Source: DASRWI01 sp035654655 (GTDB lineage Bacteria; Bacteroidota; Ignavibacteria; Ignavibacteriales; Ignavibacteriaceae). Taken from it: a stretch of DNA of 64,000 nt. The notes beneath the pieces were generated by a model, which was not told the DNA's origin, searched no databases, and saw nothing but the letters and a program-made list of their open reading frames with translations. This document shows, one piece after another, positions 9,308-18,460 of the stretch (positions within the stretch are counted from its first letter, which is position 1; the number at the start of each line of letters is the position of its first letter). The position numbers and the translations under genes are program-made. Location of the stretch: contig DASRWI010000020.1 of NCBI GenBank assembly GCA_035654655.1, forward strand, positions 1 to 64,000, read 5' to 3'.

Positions 9308-9697
9308 ATGATTTACTTATACTCTTTGGTTGTTTGGTTCATTATTCTAATTCTTGCAATATTAAATGGTTCAATAAGACAGTTCTTCCTTATTCCTAGA
9401 GTTGGTGAACTTACAGGACATCAGATAAGTTCTGTTCTGTTAAGCTTATTTGTTTTTATTCTCTCCTATTTTTACATAAACTGGATTAAACCAATATCCT
9501 CATCTCAATTGTGGCTGATTGGCATTCAATGGTTTTTAATGACTATAACTTTTGAATTTTTATTTGGTCATTATGTTTTTGGAAATTCCTGGCAAAAATT
9601 ATTTGCAGACTATAATTTACTTGCAGGAAGGATTTGGATATTAGTTCTTCTTTCTGCATTAACTGCACCTTATTTATGCAGCAAATTATTTAGATAA
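9308..9697 (+). CDS. Small conserved-type membrane protein, function unknown
   Basis: This 129-residue protein has four strongly hydrophobic segments (about 5-22, 40-60, 68-88 and 105-122) with short polar loops such as NGSIRQFFLIPRVGE. I do not recognise a named family. A GGAG Shine-Dalgarno sits about 5 bp before the ATG, which supports it as a real gene. Its 3' end overlaps the convergent APC transporter gene by 12 bp. It may be cotranscribed with the MFS gene upstream. No catalytic motif is visible. Confidence 0.75.
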   Translation: MIYLYSLVVWFIILILAILNGSIRQFFLIPRVGELTGHQISSVLLSLFVFILSYFYINWIKPISSSQLWLIGIQWFLMTITFEFLFGHYVFGNSWQKLFADYNLLAGRIWILVLLSALTAPYLCSKLFR

Positions 9698-11149
9698 TTT
9701 TTTATTGATTCTGCTATAAACAAAATAAACAGGTATTCCCAGCATAACTATAAACAAACCCGGCCAGGTATATTGTGGTTTATTAATTAATAGAATAACA
9801 CACATAGTAATTGCAAAAACTATATATAGTAACGGAACAACCGGATAGCCGATTGCTTTATATGGGCGAGGTGCATCAGGCATTTTCTTTCTTAAGATAA
9901 AAATTCCTGCAATTGTAAAAGCATAAAATAAAAGAACAGCAAAAATTACGTAATCTAATAGTTGTCCATAAGTTCCGGATAAACAAAGTATGGAAGCCCA
10001 TACTGCCTGCATTATTAATGCTGCACCTGGAACTGCATTCTTATTTAGCTCACCCGCTTTTTTGAAAAATAAATTATCTTTGGACATTGCATACAATACT
10101 CTAGCACCTGCTAATATCAATCCATTATTACATCCGAAAGTTGATATCATTATCAAAGCTGCCATAATATATGCAGATGTATCTCCTAAAAAACTATATG
10201 CGGCTGCAGTACCGACTCTGTCATTTGCTGCAAATTGAATTCCCATTTCTCTTATTGTGGAACCATCTGGATTTCCATGGATTGGTAGAATAAACAAATA
10301 AGAAATGTTAACAAGCAGATATATTATTGTTACTGTTAATGTTCCAATAAACAAAGACAATGGAATATTTCTTTTGGGATTTTGAACTTCACCTGCCGTA
10401 AAAGTTATGTTATTCCAGGCATCTGATGAAAACAAAGAACCAACCATTGCAACGCCAACCGCCGCAATTAGAGAAAATCCTGATAGATGTTCTATCCAAT
10501 CTATTTTCCCATTTAATAAATGAAGACGTTCAGCATTCCAGATATCAGTAAAATTTTCTTTTATAACAGATGCATTAGAACCAATTGTGAATGCAAGAAA
10601 GATGAGCCCAATTATTACAATTGTTTTGGAAATGGTAAAAGTATCCTGAACAATTTTTCCTTCTCTTAATCCTTTATAGTTGATAAAGGTTAATATTGAT
10701 ATAGAAAATATTGCAAGTAATTGAGCTGAAGATATTTTTAAGCCAATTATATTAAGCAGAATATTATTTTCGCCAAACCATGGAATTAGAACTGCTGTAA
10801 ATTTAGCAAATGCCACTGCAACTGCAGCAATAGTTCCTGTTTGAATGATAAGGAAGAAGGTCCAACCATATAAAAATCCGGTTAAAGGATTATAAGCTTT
10901 ATTAAGATATACATATTGCCCACCAGCCTCAGGCATAAGTGCAGCGAGTTCACCATAGCTTAATGCAGCAATCAAAGTTACAATGCCTGTTATTATCCAA
11001 ACCAGAAGAAGCATTCCTGCTGAGCCAGTAGTGCGGGCAATGTCAGCGCTGACAATAAATATTCCCGAGCCAATCATTGAACCAATTACAATCATTGATG
11101 AATCAAATAAATTAAGTCCCTGTTTGAAACCTGAATTTTTATTGTTCAT
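9686..11149 (-). CDS. APC-family amino acid permease
   Basis: This 487-residue protein has about 12 membrane segments. The diagnostic helix-1 motif GSMIGSGIFIVSADIA is followed by SYGELAALMPEAGGQYVYL, as in the basic/neutral amino-acid:polyamine antiporter and LAT-like branch. It would move amino acids across the inner membrane; the substrate is unknown. The frame extends 12 codons upstream of the ATG at 11149, but those residues (LKQTTKT) are unlike the family, so the ATG before NNKNSGFKQGL is preferred. The gene is divergent from the methyltransferase gene and overlaps the plus-strand gene at its 3' end. Confidence 0.92.
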   Translation of the reverse strand: MNNKNSGFKQGLNLFDSSMIVIGSMIGSGIFIVSADIARTTGSAGMLLLVWIITGIVTLIAALSYGELAALMPEAGGQYVYLNKAYNPLTGFLYGWTFFLIIQTGTIAAVAVAFAKFTAVLIPWFGENNILLNIIGLKISSAQLLAIFSISILTFINYKGLREGKIVQDTFTISKTIVIIGLIFLAFTIGSNASVIKENFTDIWNAERLHLLNGKIDWIEHLSGFSLIAAVGVAMVGSLFSSDAWNNITFTAGEVQNPKRNIPLSLFIGTLTVTIIYLLVNISYLFILPIHGNPDGSTIREMGIQFAANDRVGTAAAYSFLGDTSAYIMAALIMISTFGCNNGLILAGARVLYAMSKDNLFFKKAGELNKNAVPGAALIMQAVWASILCLSGTYGQLLDYVIFAVLLFYAFTIAGIFILRKKMPDAPRPYKAIGYPVVPLLYIVFAITMCVILLINKPQYTWPGLFIVMLGIPVYFVYSRINKKLSK

Positions 11150-11277
11150 AGTTTTTGTTGTTTGTTTGAGTAAATAATATAGCAAAAATAATTTTTATTA
11201 AAAATTGAAGCATCATAGAGTACAACTTTTTAAAAACCTCTAAGGTAACTTTACCCCTTAAAAACAGAGGAAGAAAA

Positions 11278-12111
11278 ATGGAAACAACAACTAAAGAAAA
11301 AATAATGATAGACCAGACTCCTGAAGGATGGAATATCATTGCCAAAGGTTATACAGAATCATTTGAAAAATTAACAGATAAATTTGCCTTGGAAGTAATA
11401 GATTTTGTAAATGTAAAATTGGGAGATAAATTTATTGATGTTGCTGCAGGAACAGGAAATTTAGCAATTAGAGCAGCTAAGAAAGGTGCTGAAGTTCTGG
11501 CAACAGATTTTGCTATAAATATGCTTTCACGATTAAAGGAAAGAGCTCAGGAAGAAGGATTAAAAAATATTAAGACAAAAATAATGGATGGACAAAATCT
11601 TGAAGTCTCTGACAACACCTATGATATAAGTGCTTCCTGCCTAGGTTTAATTTTTTTTCCGGATATTGACAAAGGTATATCCGAACTTCATCGTGTAATA
11701 AAGCCGGGAGGAAGAAGTGCTATAGTTGCATGGAATGATATTACGAAATTCACTCTCTTGAAGTTAACCAGAAAAGCAATTATGGATGTTCTGCCGGACT
11801 TTAAAGACTCTGAACCCCGTGTAGCAGAAAGACTTTTGGGAAGTGAAGCATTAAAAGCCAGAATGGAAAAGGCAGGATTCAAGAATGTTGAAGCAATTAT
11901 AAGTAATCAATATATAACGATTGAATCTGCTGAAAAGTTTTGGCTGGGATTTACAAGCTCAGCTCCTCCTTTATTGGAATTATTTAAAAAAATTGGCCCT
12001 CAAAAAACTGAAGAATTAGGAAAAAGGTTTGTTCATCATATGAATGAAGAAAAACACGATGGTTCACCAAAATTGGAAGGTGAAGTCTGCATTGGAATTG
12101 GATGGAAGTAA
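11278..12111 (+). CDS. Class I SAM-dependent methyltransferase (UbiE/Methyltransf_11 type)
   Basis: This 277-residue protein has the Rossmann methyltransferase motifs in order. Motif I is VAAGTGNLAIRAA (about residue 60). An acidic residue ends strand 2 (ATDF), motif II lies near DNTYDISASCLGLIFFPD, and HRVIKPGGR forms motif III. The last ~110 residues form a variable substrate-binding part. It resembles UbiE-like and phthiotriol/ubiquinone-type enzymes but nothing fixes the substrate. The ATG is preceded by AGAGGA at a good distance. Its promoter would lie in the ~130-bp divergent region shared with the APC transporter gene. Confidence 0.85.
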   Translation: METTTKEKIMIDQTPEGWNIIAKGYTESFEKLTDKFALEVIDFVNVKLGDKFIDVAAGTGNLAIRAAKKGAEVLATDFAINMLSRLKERAQEEGLKNIKTKIMDGQNLEVSDNTYDISASCLGLIFFPDIDKGISELHRVIKPGGRSAIVAWNDITKFTLLKLTRKAIMDVLPDFKDSEPRVAERLLGSEALKARMEKAGFKNVEAIISNQYITIESAEKFWLGFTSSAPPLLELFKKIGPQKTEELGKRFVHHMNEEKHDGSPKLEGEVCIGIGWK

Positions 12112-12118
12112 ATAGTAA

Positions 12119-12260
12119 GGTGTTATTGCGATGAGTGAGTCAGCCCCCATAGGGGTCCCTTTGGGAGAATGAAGAAGTAATCTCAACCTTATAGCTTTAT
12201 ATAAAGATAAAAATATTGGGTTGAGATTGCTTCGTCACTTCGTATCCTCGCAATGACACA
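12119..12260. repeat. GTCATTGCGAG-type inverted repeat element
   Basis: The unit starts GGTGTTATTGCGATGAG and ends CTCGCAATGACAC, forming terminal inverted repeats. Inside it are AGTAATCTCAACC and GGTTGAGATTGCTTCG, a second arm pair, and CCCCCATAGGGGTCCCTTTGGGAG. Related units occur at 34266, 48881 and 60446. It fills the gap between convergent genes. Confidence 0.75.
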
Positions 12261-12278
12261 TTTCTTTATCGAATGTTT

Positions 12279-13259
12279 TTACTTCCTCAACTTCTCTAAC
12301 AACAATTCCATATCATCAGGTAGTTGAGATTCGAAGCGCATAAATTCTTCTGTTTGAGGATGGATGAATCCTAATGTTTTTGCGTGTAGTGCCTGGCGCG
12401 TCATTATCTCTAACAAATTTTCTATCCTGCTTTTAATTTTTGGAAGATTAAATCCTGATGATATTGACCTGCCGCCATATGTAACATCGCCAAATACCGG
12501 ATGTCCCAATGCAGCTAAGTGAACTCTTATTTGATGTGTACGACCTGTTTTTAAATTCAATTTTAACAATGAAGCAAATTCAAATTCTTCTTTAACTTCA
12601 TAGAAAGTAATTGCAGTTTTTCCTTCTGTTTTACTATGTGTAAATTTTTTTCTATCTGATTTACTTCTAGTAATATTAAGTTCAATGCTACCTTTTTTTT
12701 CTTTAAATTTTCCCCAGGCAATTGTCCAGTATTCTCGTTCAATACTATGAGCAGAAAACTGTTGCGATAGTTTATGATGTGTTACATTATCTTTGGCAAT
12801 AACAAGCAAGCCGCTGGTATCTTTATCAATGCGGTGAACGATTCCGGGTCTACCGGGGTCATTGAATGAACTTAAATTTTTTGAATGATGGAGTAAAGCA
12901 TTTACCAATGTGCCTGTCCAGTTGGCATATGATGGATGAACAACTATACCAGCAGGTTTATTGACCACCATCAGGTATTCATCTTCGTAAATTACTTCAA
13001 GTGGTATATCTTCAGGCTCTGCTTCAGCGGGATGTGGATTAACCGGAATAGTAACTTCAATTACATCACTTGGCTGTACTTTGTAGCTTGCCTTAGGAGT
13101 TTTTCCGTTAACTAAAATTAATTTTTCATCAATTAGTTTTTGGATTTTTGAGCGGGTGGCATTTTCAATACAATTAGCTAAGTAAAGGTCTAATCTCTTT
13201 TTCTTTTGAGTTGGAGATAACTCAAAGAGGTATTTCTTTTCCTTTATCAGATTGGTCAT
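12279..13259 (-). CDS. rluD: RluD-family 23S rRNA pseudouridine synthase
   Basis: This 326-residue RluA/RluD-family enzyme converts uridine to pseudouridine, most likely in helix 69 of 23S rRNA. An S4 RNA-binding domain covers about residues 18-75. The catalytic domain follows, with the signature HRIDKDTSGLL (catalytic Asp D145) and, later, LKLNLKTGRTHQIRVHL and HPVFGDVTYGG. Length is normal for RluD. Its start overlaps the end of the upstream lspA gene by 38 bp, so it is probably translated from the same ileS-traR-lspA-lspA mRNA. The exact target position cannot be told from sequence, and other RluA-family specificities are possible. Confidence 0.92.
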   Translation of the reverse strand: MTNLIKEKKYLFELSPTQKKKRLDLYLANCIENATRSKIQKLIDEKLILVNGKTPKASYKVQPSDVIEVTIPVNPHPAEAEPEDIPLEVIYEDEYLMVVNKPAGIVVHPSYANWTGTLVNALLHHSKNLSSFNDPGRPGIVHRIDKDTSGLLVIAKDNVTHHKLSQQFSAHSIEREYWTIAWGKFKEKKGSIELNITRSKSDRKKFTHSKTEGKTAITFYEVKEEFEFASLLKLNLKTGRTHQIRVHLAALGHPVFGDVTYGGRSISSGFNLPKIKSRIENLLEIMTRQALHAKTLGFIHPQTEEFMRFESQLPDDMELLLEKLRK

Positions 13260-13908
13260 CTTTTGGATTTACATCCTCATCTTTAATGTTTGTTTCATCT
13301 GCTGTAATTGTATTATCCTGAATTTCTGTAGAAGTATTATTTCCTTCAGCAGCAAATTCTTTTTCAGTTTCTTCGTGATGTCTGTAGAACAACAACAATA
13401 TTGCTACACCAATAGTTACCGAGGCATCAGCAATGTTAAAAATTGGAAATCTGTCATAGCTTCTACCGAGAAAGGATACATTAAAAAAGTCTACATCAAT
13501 AAAATCTACTACGTATCCATAAAACATTGGTGCATAGTTATAAAGAATTCCATAAAACATTCTATCAATTAAATTTCCAACAGCACCAGCAAGAATAAAT
13601 GCAAGAGCTATTCTAAGACTTAATTTTCCTTCTCTAACTTTGTAAAGGTAAAGCAATAATCCAATACCTGCAATTAGAGAAAATAGTGATATCCATAATT
13701 TAAATGATGAACCAGGGTCGTAACCGAAGGCCATACCGGGATTTTCAATAAAGGTGATTCTAAAGAAGTCGCCTATGATAGGAATTTTCTCTCCATACTC
13801 CATACCTTTGTGATAAATATTGAGAAAGGGTATAGCAAAACCTTTAACAATTAATTTTGTTATCTGGTCTAATATTATTACTGATAGAGAAAGATATAAA
13901 ACCTTCAA
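13222..13908 (-). CDS. lspA: Signal peptidase II (lipoprotein signal peptidase), second tandem copy with acidic tail
   Basis: LspA is a four-helix inner-membrane aspartic peptidase that cleaves the signal peptide of prolipoproteins. Both catalytic motifs are intact: GNLIDR (D115) and FNIADASVTIG (D161), with ENPGMAFG between helices 1 and 2. This copy is 228 residues, longer than the usual ~160-190 because of an acidic, Thr/Asn-rich tail of about 50 residues after the last helix. The start is TTG, one base after the stop of the first lspA, so translation is probably coupled. Its 3' end overlaps rluD. Sequence order and motifs match the upstream copy closely, indicating tandem duplication. Confidence 0.93.
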   Translation of the reverse strand: MKVLYLSLSVIILDQITKLIVKGFAIPFLNIYHKGMEYGEKIPIIGDFFRITFIENPGMAFGYDPGSSFKLWISLFSLIAGIGLLLYLYKVREGKLSLRIALAFILAGAVGNLIDRMFYGILYNYAPMFYGYVVDFIDVDFFNVSFLGRSYDRFPIFNIADASVTIGVAILLLFYRHHEETEKEFAAEGNNTSTEIQDNTITADETNIKDEDVNPKDDQSDKGKEIPL

Positions 13909-13909
13909 G

Positions 13910-14467
13910 TTAATCCTTAATTTCAGATGTTACCGCTTCAAGAGCAATATTTTCTTTTCTTGTTACTGTAGAGATAAATAAAACAAGTCCAATAAAAACT
14001 GCTATGTCAGCAATATTAAAAACGTAATTGCTTGAGATATAATTAAGGTTAAGGCTAAAAAAATCAACTACTTTTCCGTGGAACAAAGGAGCATAATCAA
14101 AAAAGTATCCATAAAAAACACGATCGATCAAATTACCAATTGCACCGCCAAATATGAGCGCAAGTGCCGTTCTTTTCATCCTATCTTCACTTCCCAAATA
14201 ATAAATATAATAAATTATACTTATTGCAATTAGAATAGAAACGATTGGGACAATCAACTTAAACATTGGACCGAAAGACATTCCAAATGCTATACCGGGA
14301 TTTTCTAAAAATGTTAAAGTAAAAATATCTTTAAAAACCGGTATTGAATTACCATATGTAAAACCCTCGTGACGATAATTTAGATATGGTATCTGAAATC
14401 CTTTAACTAATAATTTTGATATTTGATCAACTATGACAACAAACAGGGATATGCCCAGAACTCGCAA
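13910..14467 (-). CDS. lspA: Signal peptidase II (lipoprotein signal peptidase), first tandem copy
   Basis: This 185-residue LspA has both catalytic motifs intact, GNLIDR (D115) and FNIADIAVFIG (D154), plus ENPGIAFG after helix 1. Four hydrophobic helices are visible. It starts at TTG, supported by a strong GGAGG a few bases upstream. The next gene is a second lspA beginning one base after this stop. Both copies share unusual shared segments such as VKGF-IP-LN and NYAP/DYAP-F-G-VVDF, so they are paralogs from duplication. It lies 52 bp downstream of the TraR/DksA-like gene in the ileS operon. Confidence 0.93.
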   Translation of the reverse strand: MRVLGISLFVVIVDQISKLLVKGFQIPYLNYRHEGFTYGNSIPVFKDIFTLTFLENPGIAFGMSFGPMFKLIVPIVSILIAISIIYYIYYLGSEDRMKRTALALIFGGAIGNLIDRVFYGYFFDYAPLFHGKVVDFFSLNLNYISSNYVFNIADIAVFIGLVLFISTVTRKENIALEAVTSEIKD

Positions 14468-14519
14468 TCAACCTCCACGAACAATAAAGTCTTAATGATG
14501 AATAAATAAAATCTTATTA

Positions 14520-15305
14520 CTATGGTTTAAATTTTTCTTGTCTTTGTTTAATAGGCAAACAAAGCTGGCTATGCGGAACCGCTTCCAATCTCGGCTTAGG
14601 TACTAAAGGACAAGTTTCACATAAGTACTGAGGCTCATCGATACACTCAATACAAATACCATAAGTACCGGCATCAATTCTTTTTAATGCATCTTCAAGA
14701 TAACCAAGAAATTTATTTTCTCTTTGAGCATAAAGAAAAGTTTTTTCTCTTTCCATAGCGTCAGTACCCTGTTCAGCCATATGTAAGGAATATGGAGAAT
14801 TTTCATTTATGTATTCACCTGTTGTAGGGTCAAGCATCTGGTCTCTTAAGCTTTGCAGCTGCTCTAAAATTTCATCTCTTTTATCAAGGATAATTTTTCT
14901 GAAATGTTCTAAATCTTTTTTACCGTAACCTTTAATATGGTTTACTGCTTTAACAGGAGCAATTACCTGAGCTTTTGGTTCTTCAGCTTTAGTATGTTTA
15001 ACCGTTTTAGGATGTTTTTCAACATCGGCACTTACCTTTTTCTTAGCCATAGTCTTACCGTTCCCACCATTAATCTTTTTAACAACTTTTTTCACATCCT
15101 TAGCAACAGATATTTTTTTCTTTACTTCTACAGGTTTTTTCTTTTCTAAAACCTTCTTAACCTTTGGTTTTACTTTAACCAAGGAAGACTTAGCAACTCC
15201 TCTTAAAGAAGCCTTTTTGCCTGTTTTGGTACCTTTCGGTTTCACAAGCTTTTTAGCTGTCTTCTTGAGGGAAGTTTTTTTTGCAGCAGTAATTTTTTTA
15301 GCCAT
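14520..15305 (-). CDS. TraR/DksA C4-type zinc-finger protein with lysine-rich histone-H1-like tail
   Basis: The 261-residue protein has two parts. Residues 1-110 are extremely Lys/Ala/Val-rich, with repeated KK and TKK patterns like histone-H1-type bacterial tails. Residues 125-261 form a DksA/TraR domain with a coiled-coil (KDLEHFRKIILDKRDEILEQL), the HMAEQGTDAMERE segment and the zinc region. The zinc region differs from the canonical CxxC-x17-CxxC: it has C218-IE-C221, an extra C229-ET-C232, and a single C249 where the last pair is expected. DksA-type proteins bind RNA polymerase in the secondary channel; the tail suggests DNA or RNA binding (inference). It lies 11 bp downstream of ileS, an arrangement common in Bacteroidota. 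Confidence 0.88.
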   Translation of the reverse strand: MAKKITAAKKTSLKKTAKKLVKPKGTKTGKKASLRGVAKSSLVKVKPKVKKVLEKKKPVEVKKKISVAKDVKKVVKKINGGNGKTMAKKKVSADVEKHPKTVKHTKAEEPKAQVIAPVKAVNHIKGYGKKDLEHFRKIILDKRDEILEQLQSLRDQMLDPTTGEYINENSPYSLHMAEQGTDAMEREKTFLYAQRENKFLGYLEDALKRIDAGTYGICIECIDEPQYLCETCPLVPKPRLEAVPHSQLCLPIKQRQEKFKP

Positions 15306-15316
15306 AGTTATGTTCC

Positions 15317-18300
15317 TTAATTTACCTTTTCAATTTGAACGGAGCTTTCTAATTCTCCTATTTTCAAGTCAGTTTTATTTTCAAGATTAAAATCATTAAC
15401 TAAATCTTCTGCTAAAGTCTCATTAGAAATATATTCTTTATAAGATTGAATAGCATTAATTAATTTTTCATCTCCTGTATATTTTACTCTGATCCTGTCA
15501 ATTACATCAAATCCTGAATCCTTACGTAAGTTTTGGATTCTATTTACAAACTCTCTGGCTAAACCTTCTGCTACTAAATCTTCTGTTAATTCAGCGTCTA
15601 TAGCAACTGTAACACCTTCTTCTGTCTCGACTACCCAACCGGTTATTTCAGTACTAATAATTTCAACATCTGCACGCGAAATTAAAACAGTTTCTCCATC
15701 AATAACAACAGAAACATTTTCTCCTTTTTCCAAATTTCGAATTTCTTCTTTACCAAAAGTTGGAATAAGAGCTGCTATTGATTTTACTTTCTTGCCAAAT
15801 TTTGGACCAATAGTCTTGAAATTTGCTTTTGCAGATTTATTAACAATACCTGCATCATCATCAAGAACTATTAATTCTTTAATATTCACTTCATCAAGAA
15901 CAACGTCCTTCATACTTTCTAAAGCATCCCTTCTGCTTTTATCAACAACCACCATAATTTTACTTAAAGGCTGCCTTACTTTCAAGTTAGCTTTAGCTCT
16001 CATTGCTCTGGTTAAATATACAACCTTTTGAGCAATTTCCATTTTCTCTTCGAGCTCTTTGTCAATAAATTTTACCTCAGGAATATGAGTTAAATGTACT
16101 GATTCAGATTTTTCTTTTCCGGTTACCAAATTTAAATTTCTAAAAAGTTCTTCAGAAATAAATGGCGCAAACGGAGCTGTAAGTTTACTAATTGTTATCA
16201 AACATTCATATAACGTTTGATATGCCGAAAGTTTATTTCTGTTCATTTCTGATTTCCAGAAACGTCTTCTGCATCTTCTAACATACCAATTTGATAAATG
16301 ATCTAATGTAAAGTCTGATATAGCTCTGGCAGCTTTAGTTACTTCGTAATCATCCATCAACTCAATGTAATCTTTAATAAGCGTATTAAGTTTTGAAATT
16401 ATCCATCTATCTATTTCAGGTCTTTCCTGGTAAGGAACTAAATCTTCCTGAAATTTAAATTTGTCAATATTAGCATATAGAGAGAAAAAGGAATAGGTAT
16501 TTAACAATGTACCAAAGAATTTTCTTTGTACTTCAACTAAACCTTCAACATCAAATAATGTTGGTCTCCAGGGGGGACTATTAGTAACAAGGTACCATCT
16601 TGTTGCATCAGCACCATATTTATCAAAGAGTTTAAAAGGATCAACTGAGTTGCCTCTTGTCTTTGACATTTTTAATCCCTGTTTATCAAGAATCAATTCA
16701 TTAACAATAATATTTTTGAAGGCTACATTATCAAATAACATTGTAGCTATTGCATGAAGAGTATAGAACCATCCTCTTGTCTGGTCAATACCTTCGCAAA
16801 TAAAATCTGCAGGAAAATATTCTTTTTCAAACTTCTCTTTGTTTTCAAATGGATAATGATATTGTGCAAAAGGCATTGCACCTGAATCAAACCAAACATC
16901 AATTAGCTCAGGAGTTCTTTTGTAGGTTTTTCCATTTTTTTCAAAAACAATATAATCTACAAAAGGTTTATGTAAATCAATTTCCTGATAATCTTTTAAA
17001 GATGTTCTCTTACCATCTTTTTCGATAAAACCTTCACGAAGTTCTTCAATACTGCCTACTGCAAACATATCTCCATCTTCGCTCACCCAGATAGGCAATG
17101 GAGTAGCCCAGAAACGGTCTCGCGATAAAGCCCAATCTTTATTTTCTTCTAACCAATTACCAAATCTTCCTGCACCAACTTCAGGCGGCTGCCAGTTAAT
17201 TGTTTTATTTAATTCAATCATTCTATCAGCAACAGAAGTTGTTCTGATGAACCAGCTTTCTCTTGCATAATAAATTACAGGAACATCTGTATGTCTCCAA
17301 CTGAAAGGATAAGTGTGAACTATGGTTTCTTTTTTATAAAGTTTCCCTTCCTCTTTCAATTTGATGATAATATCTTTATCAGCGTCTTTAACAAATTGTC
17401 CTGCAAAATCTGTTACTTGAGGAGTAAATAAACCACCTCTGGTAACCGGCTGCAGCATTGGCAAATCATATTTCTTTGACAGCTCATAGTCATCCTGACC
17501 AAAAGCGGGAGCTATATGAACAATACCTGAACCATCTTCGGTACTAACAAAATTAGCATTGGTAACATAAAAAGCTTTTTTATCAGGCTTTACATAATTC
17601 ATTAATTGTTCGTACTCAACACCTTCTAATTTGCTTCCTTTGATGTGTTCAATAATTTCATATTCACCATCAAGAACCTTTAACAAAGCTTCAGCAAGAA
17701 TAATAACTTTATCTTTATGATTTACTTTTACATAATCAACATCAGGACCTACAGCTAAAGCAACATTAGAAATCAACGTCCAGGGAGTAGTTGTCCAAAC
17801 AAGAAAATATTCTTCTTTACCTTTTAACTTAAAGAAAACATATACTGAAGGGTCTTTAGTTTCTTTATACCCTAATGCAAGTTCGTGTGACGATAATACA
17901 GTTTCAGATTTAGGGTCTTGCGGAACAACTTTATAATCTTTATAAATTAAACCTTTGTCGAAAAGAGTTTTTAATGCCCACCAAACAGATTCAATATAAT
18001 CATTCTTTAAAGTTATGTAAGCATCATCAAGATTTATCCAGTAACCCATACGGGTTGTCATTTTTTCCCATAGGTCAAGGTAAGTAAAAACAGATTCACG
18101 GCATTTTTGATTATACTTCTCAACACCGTAATCAACTATTTCACTTTTATGTTTGATACCTAATTGTTTTTCAACTTCAATTTCAACAGGAAGACCATGA
18201 GTATCCCAACCAGCTTTTCTTTCAACCCTATAACCCTGCATAGTTTTGTAGCGGCAAATTAAATCCTTTAAGGTTCTTGCCATTACGTGATGAATACCAG

Positions 18301-18460
18301 GTTTTCCGTTAGCAGTAGGAGGACCTTCGTAAAAAGTAAAAGATTTATTTACGTCCTTTTGATGAATACTTTTTTCGAAGACATTATTATCTTTCCAGAA
18401 CCTTAAGATACCTTCTTCAATTTCAGGATAATTTATTTTTTCTAAATTTTGTTTAAACAC
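15317..18460 (-). CDS. ileS: Isoleucyl-tRNA synthetase, type 2, with swapped GIHH signature
   Basis: This 1047-residue class I synthetase charges tRNA-Ile. It shows the N-terminal PPTANGKPGIHH (residues 48-58), the editing (CP1) domain, WFDSGAMPFAQYHYP, and the KMSKT loop near residue 597. The C-terminal anticodon-binding half is complete. The first signature, normally HIGH, reads G55-I-H57-H58, with the first and third residues exchanged. Length and C-terminus indicate the eukaryote-like type 2 group. The start is GTG. It is the first gene of an operon with traR, two lspA genes and rluD, and no tRNA-like leader or T-box was seen upstream. Confidence 0.96.
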   Translation of the reverse strand: MFKQNLEKINYPEIEEGILRFWKDNNVFEKSIHQKDVNKSFTFYEGPPTANGKPGIHHVMARTLKDLICRYKTMQGYRVERKAGWDTHGLPVEIEVEKQLGIKHKSEIVDYGVEKYNQKCRESVFTYLDLWEKMTTRMGYWINLDDAYITLKNDYIESVWWALKTLFDKGLIYKDYKVVPQDPKSETVLSSHELALGYKETKDPSVYVFFKLKGKEEYFLVWTTTPWTLISNVALAVGPDVDYVKVNHKDKVIILAEALLKVLDGEYEIIEHIKGSKLEGVEYEQLMNYVKPDKKAFYVTNANFVSTEDGSGIVHIAPAFGQDDYELSKKYDLPMLQPVTRGGLFTPQVTDFAGQFVKDADKDIIIKLKEEGKLYKKETIVHTYPFSWRHTDVPVIYYARESWFIRTTSVADRMIELNKTINWQPPEVGAGRFGNWLEENKDWALSRDRFWATPLPIWVSEDGDMFAVGSIEELREGFIEKDGKRTSLKDYQEIDLHKPFVDYIVFEKNGKTYKRTPELIDVWFDSGAMPFAQYHYPFENKEKFEKEYFPADFICEGIDQTRGWFYTLHAIATMLFDNVAFKNIIVNELILDKQGLKMSKTRGNSVDPFKLFDKYGADATRWYLVTNSPPWRPTLFDVEGLVEVQRKFFGTLLNTYSFFSLYANIDKFKFQEDLVPYQERPEIDRWIISKLNTLIKDYIELMDDYEVTKAARAISDFTLDHLSNWYVRRCRRRFWKSEMNRNKLSAYQTLYECLITISKLTAPFAPFISEELFRNLNLVTGKEKSESVHLTHIPEVKFIDKELEEKMEIAQKVVYLTRAMRAKANLKVRQPLSKIMVVVDKSRRDALESMKDVVLDEVNIKELIVLDDDAGIVNKSAKANFKTIGPKFGKKVKSIAALIPTFGKEEIRNLEKGENVSVVIDGETVLISRADVEIISTEITGWVVETEEGVTVAIDAELTEDLVAEGLAREFVNRIQNLRKDSGFDVIDRIRVKYTGDEKLINAIQSYKEYISNETLAEDLVNDFNLENKTDLKIGELESSVQIEKVN

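Noticed and set aside
13252..13572. Plus-strand 106-codon frame inside lspA
   Set aside because: Antisense shadow of lspA, Phe/Cys-rich, no ribosome site.
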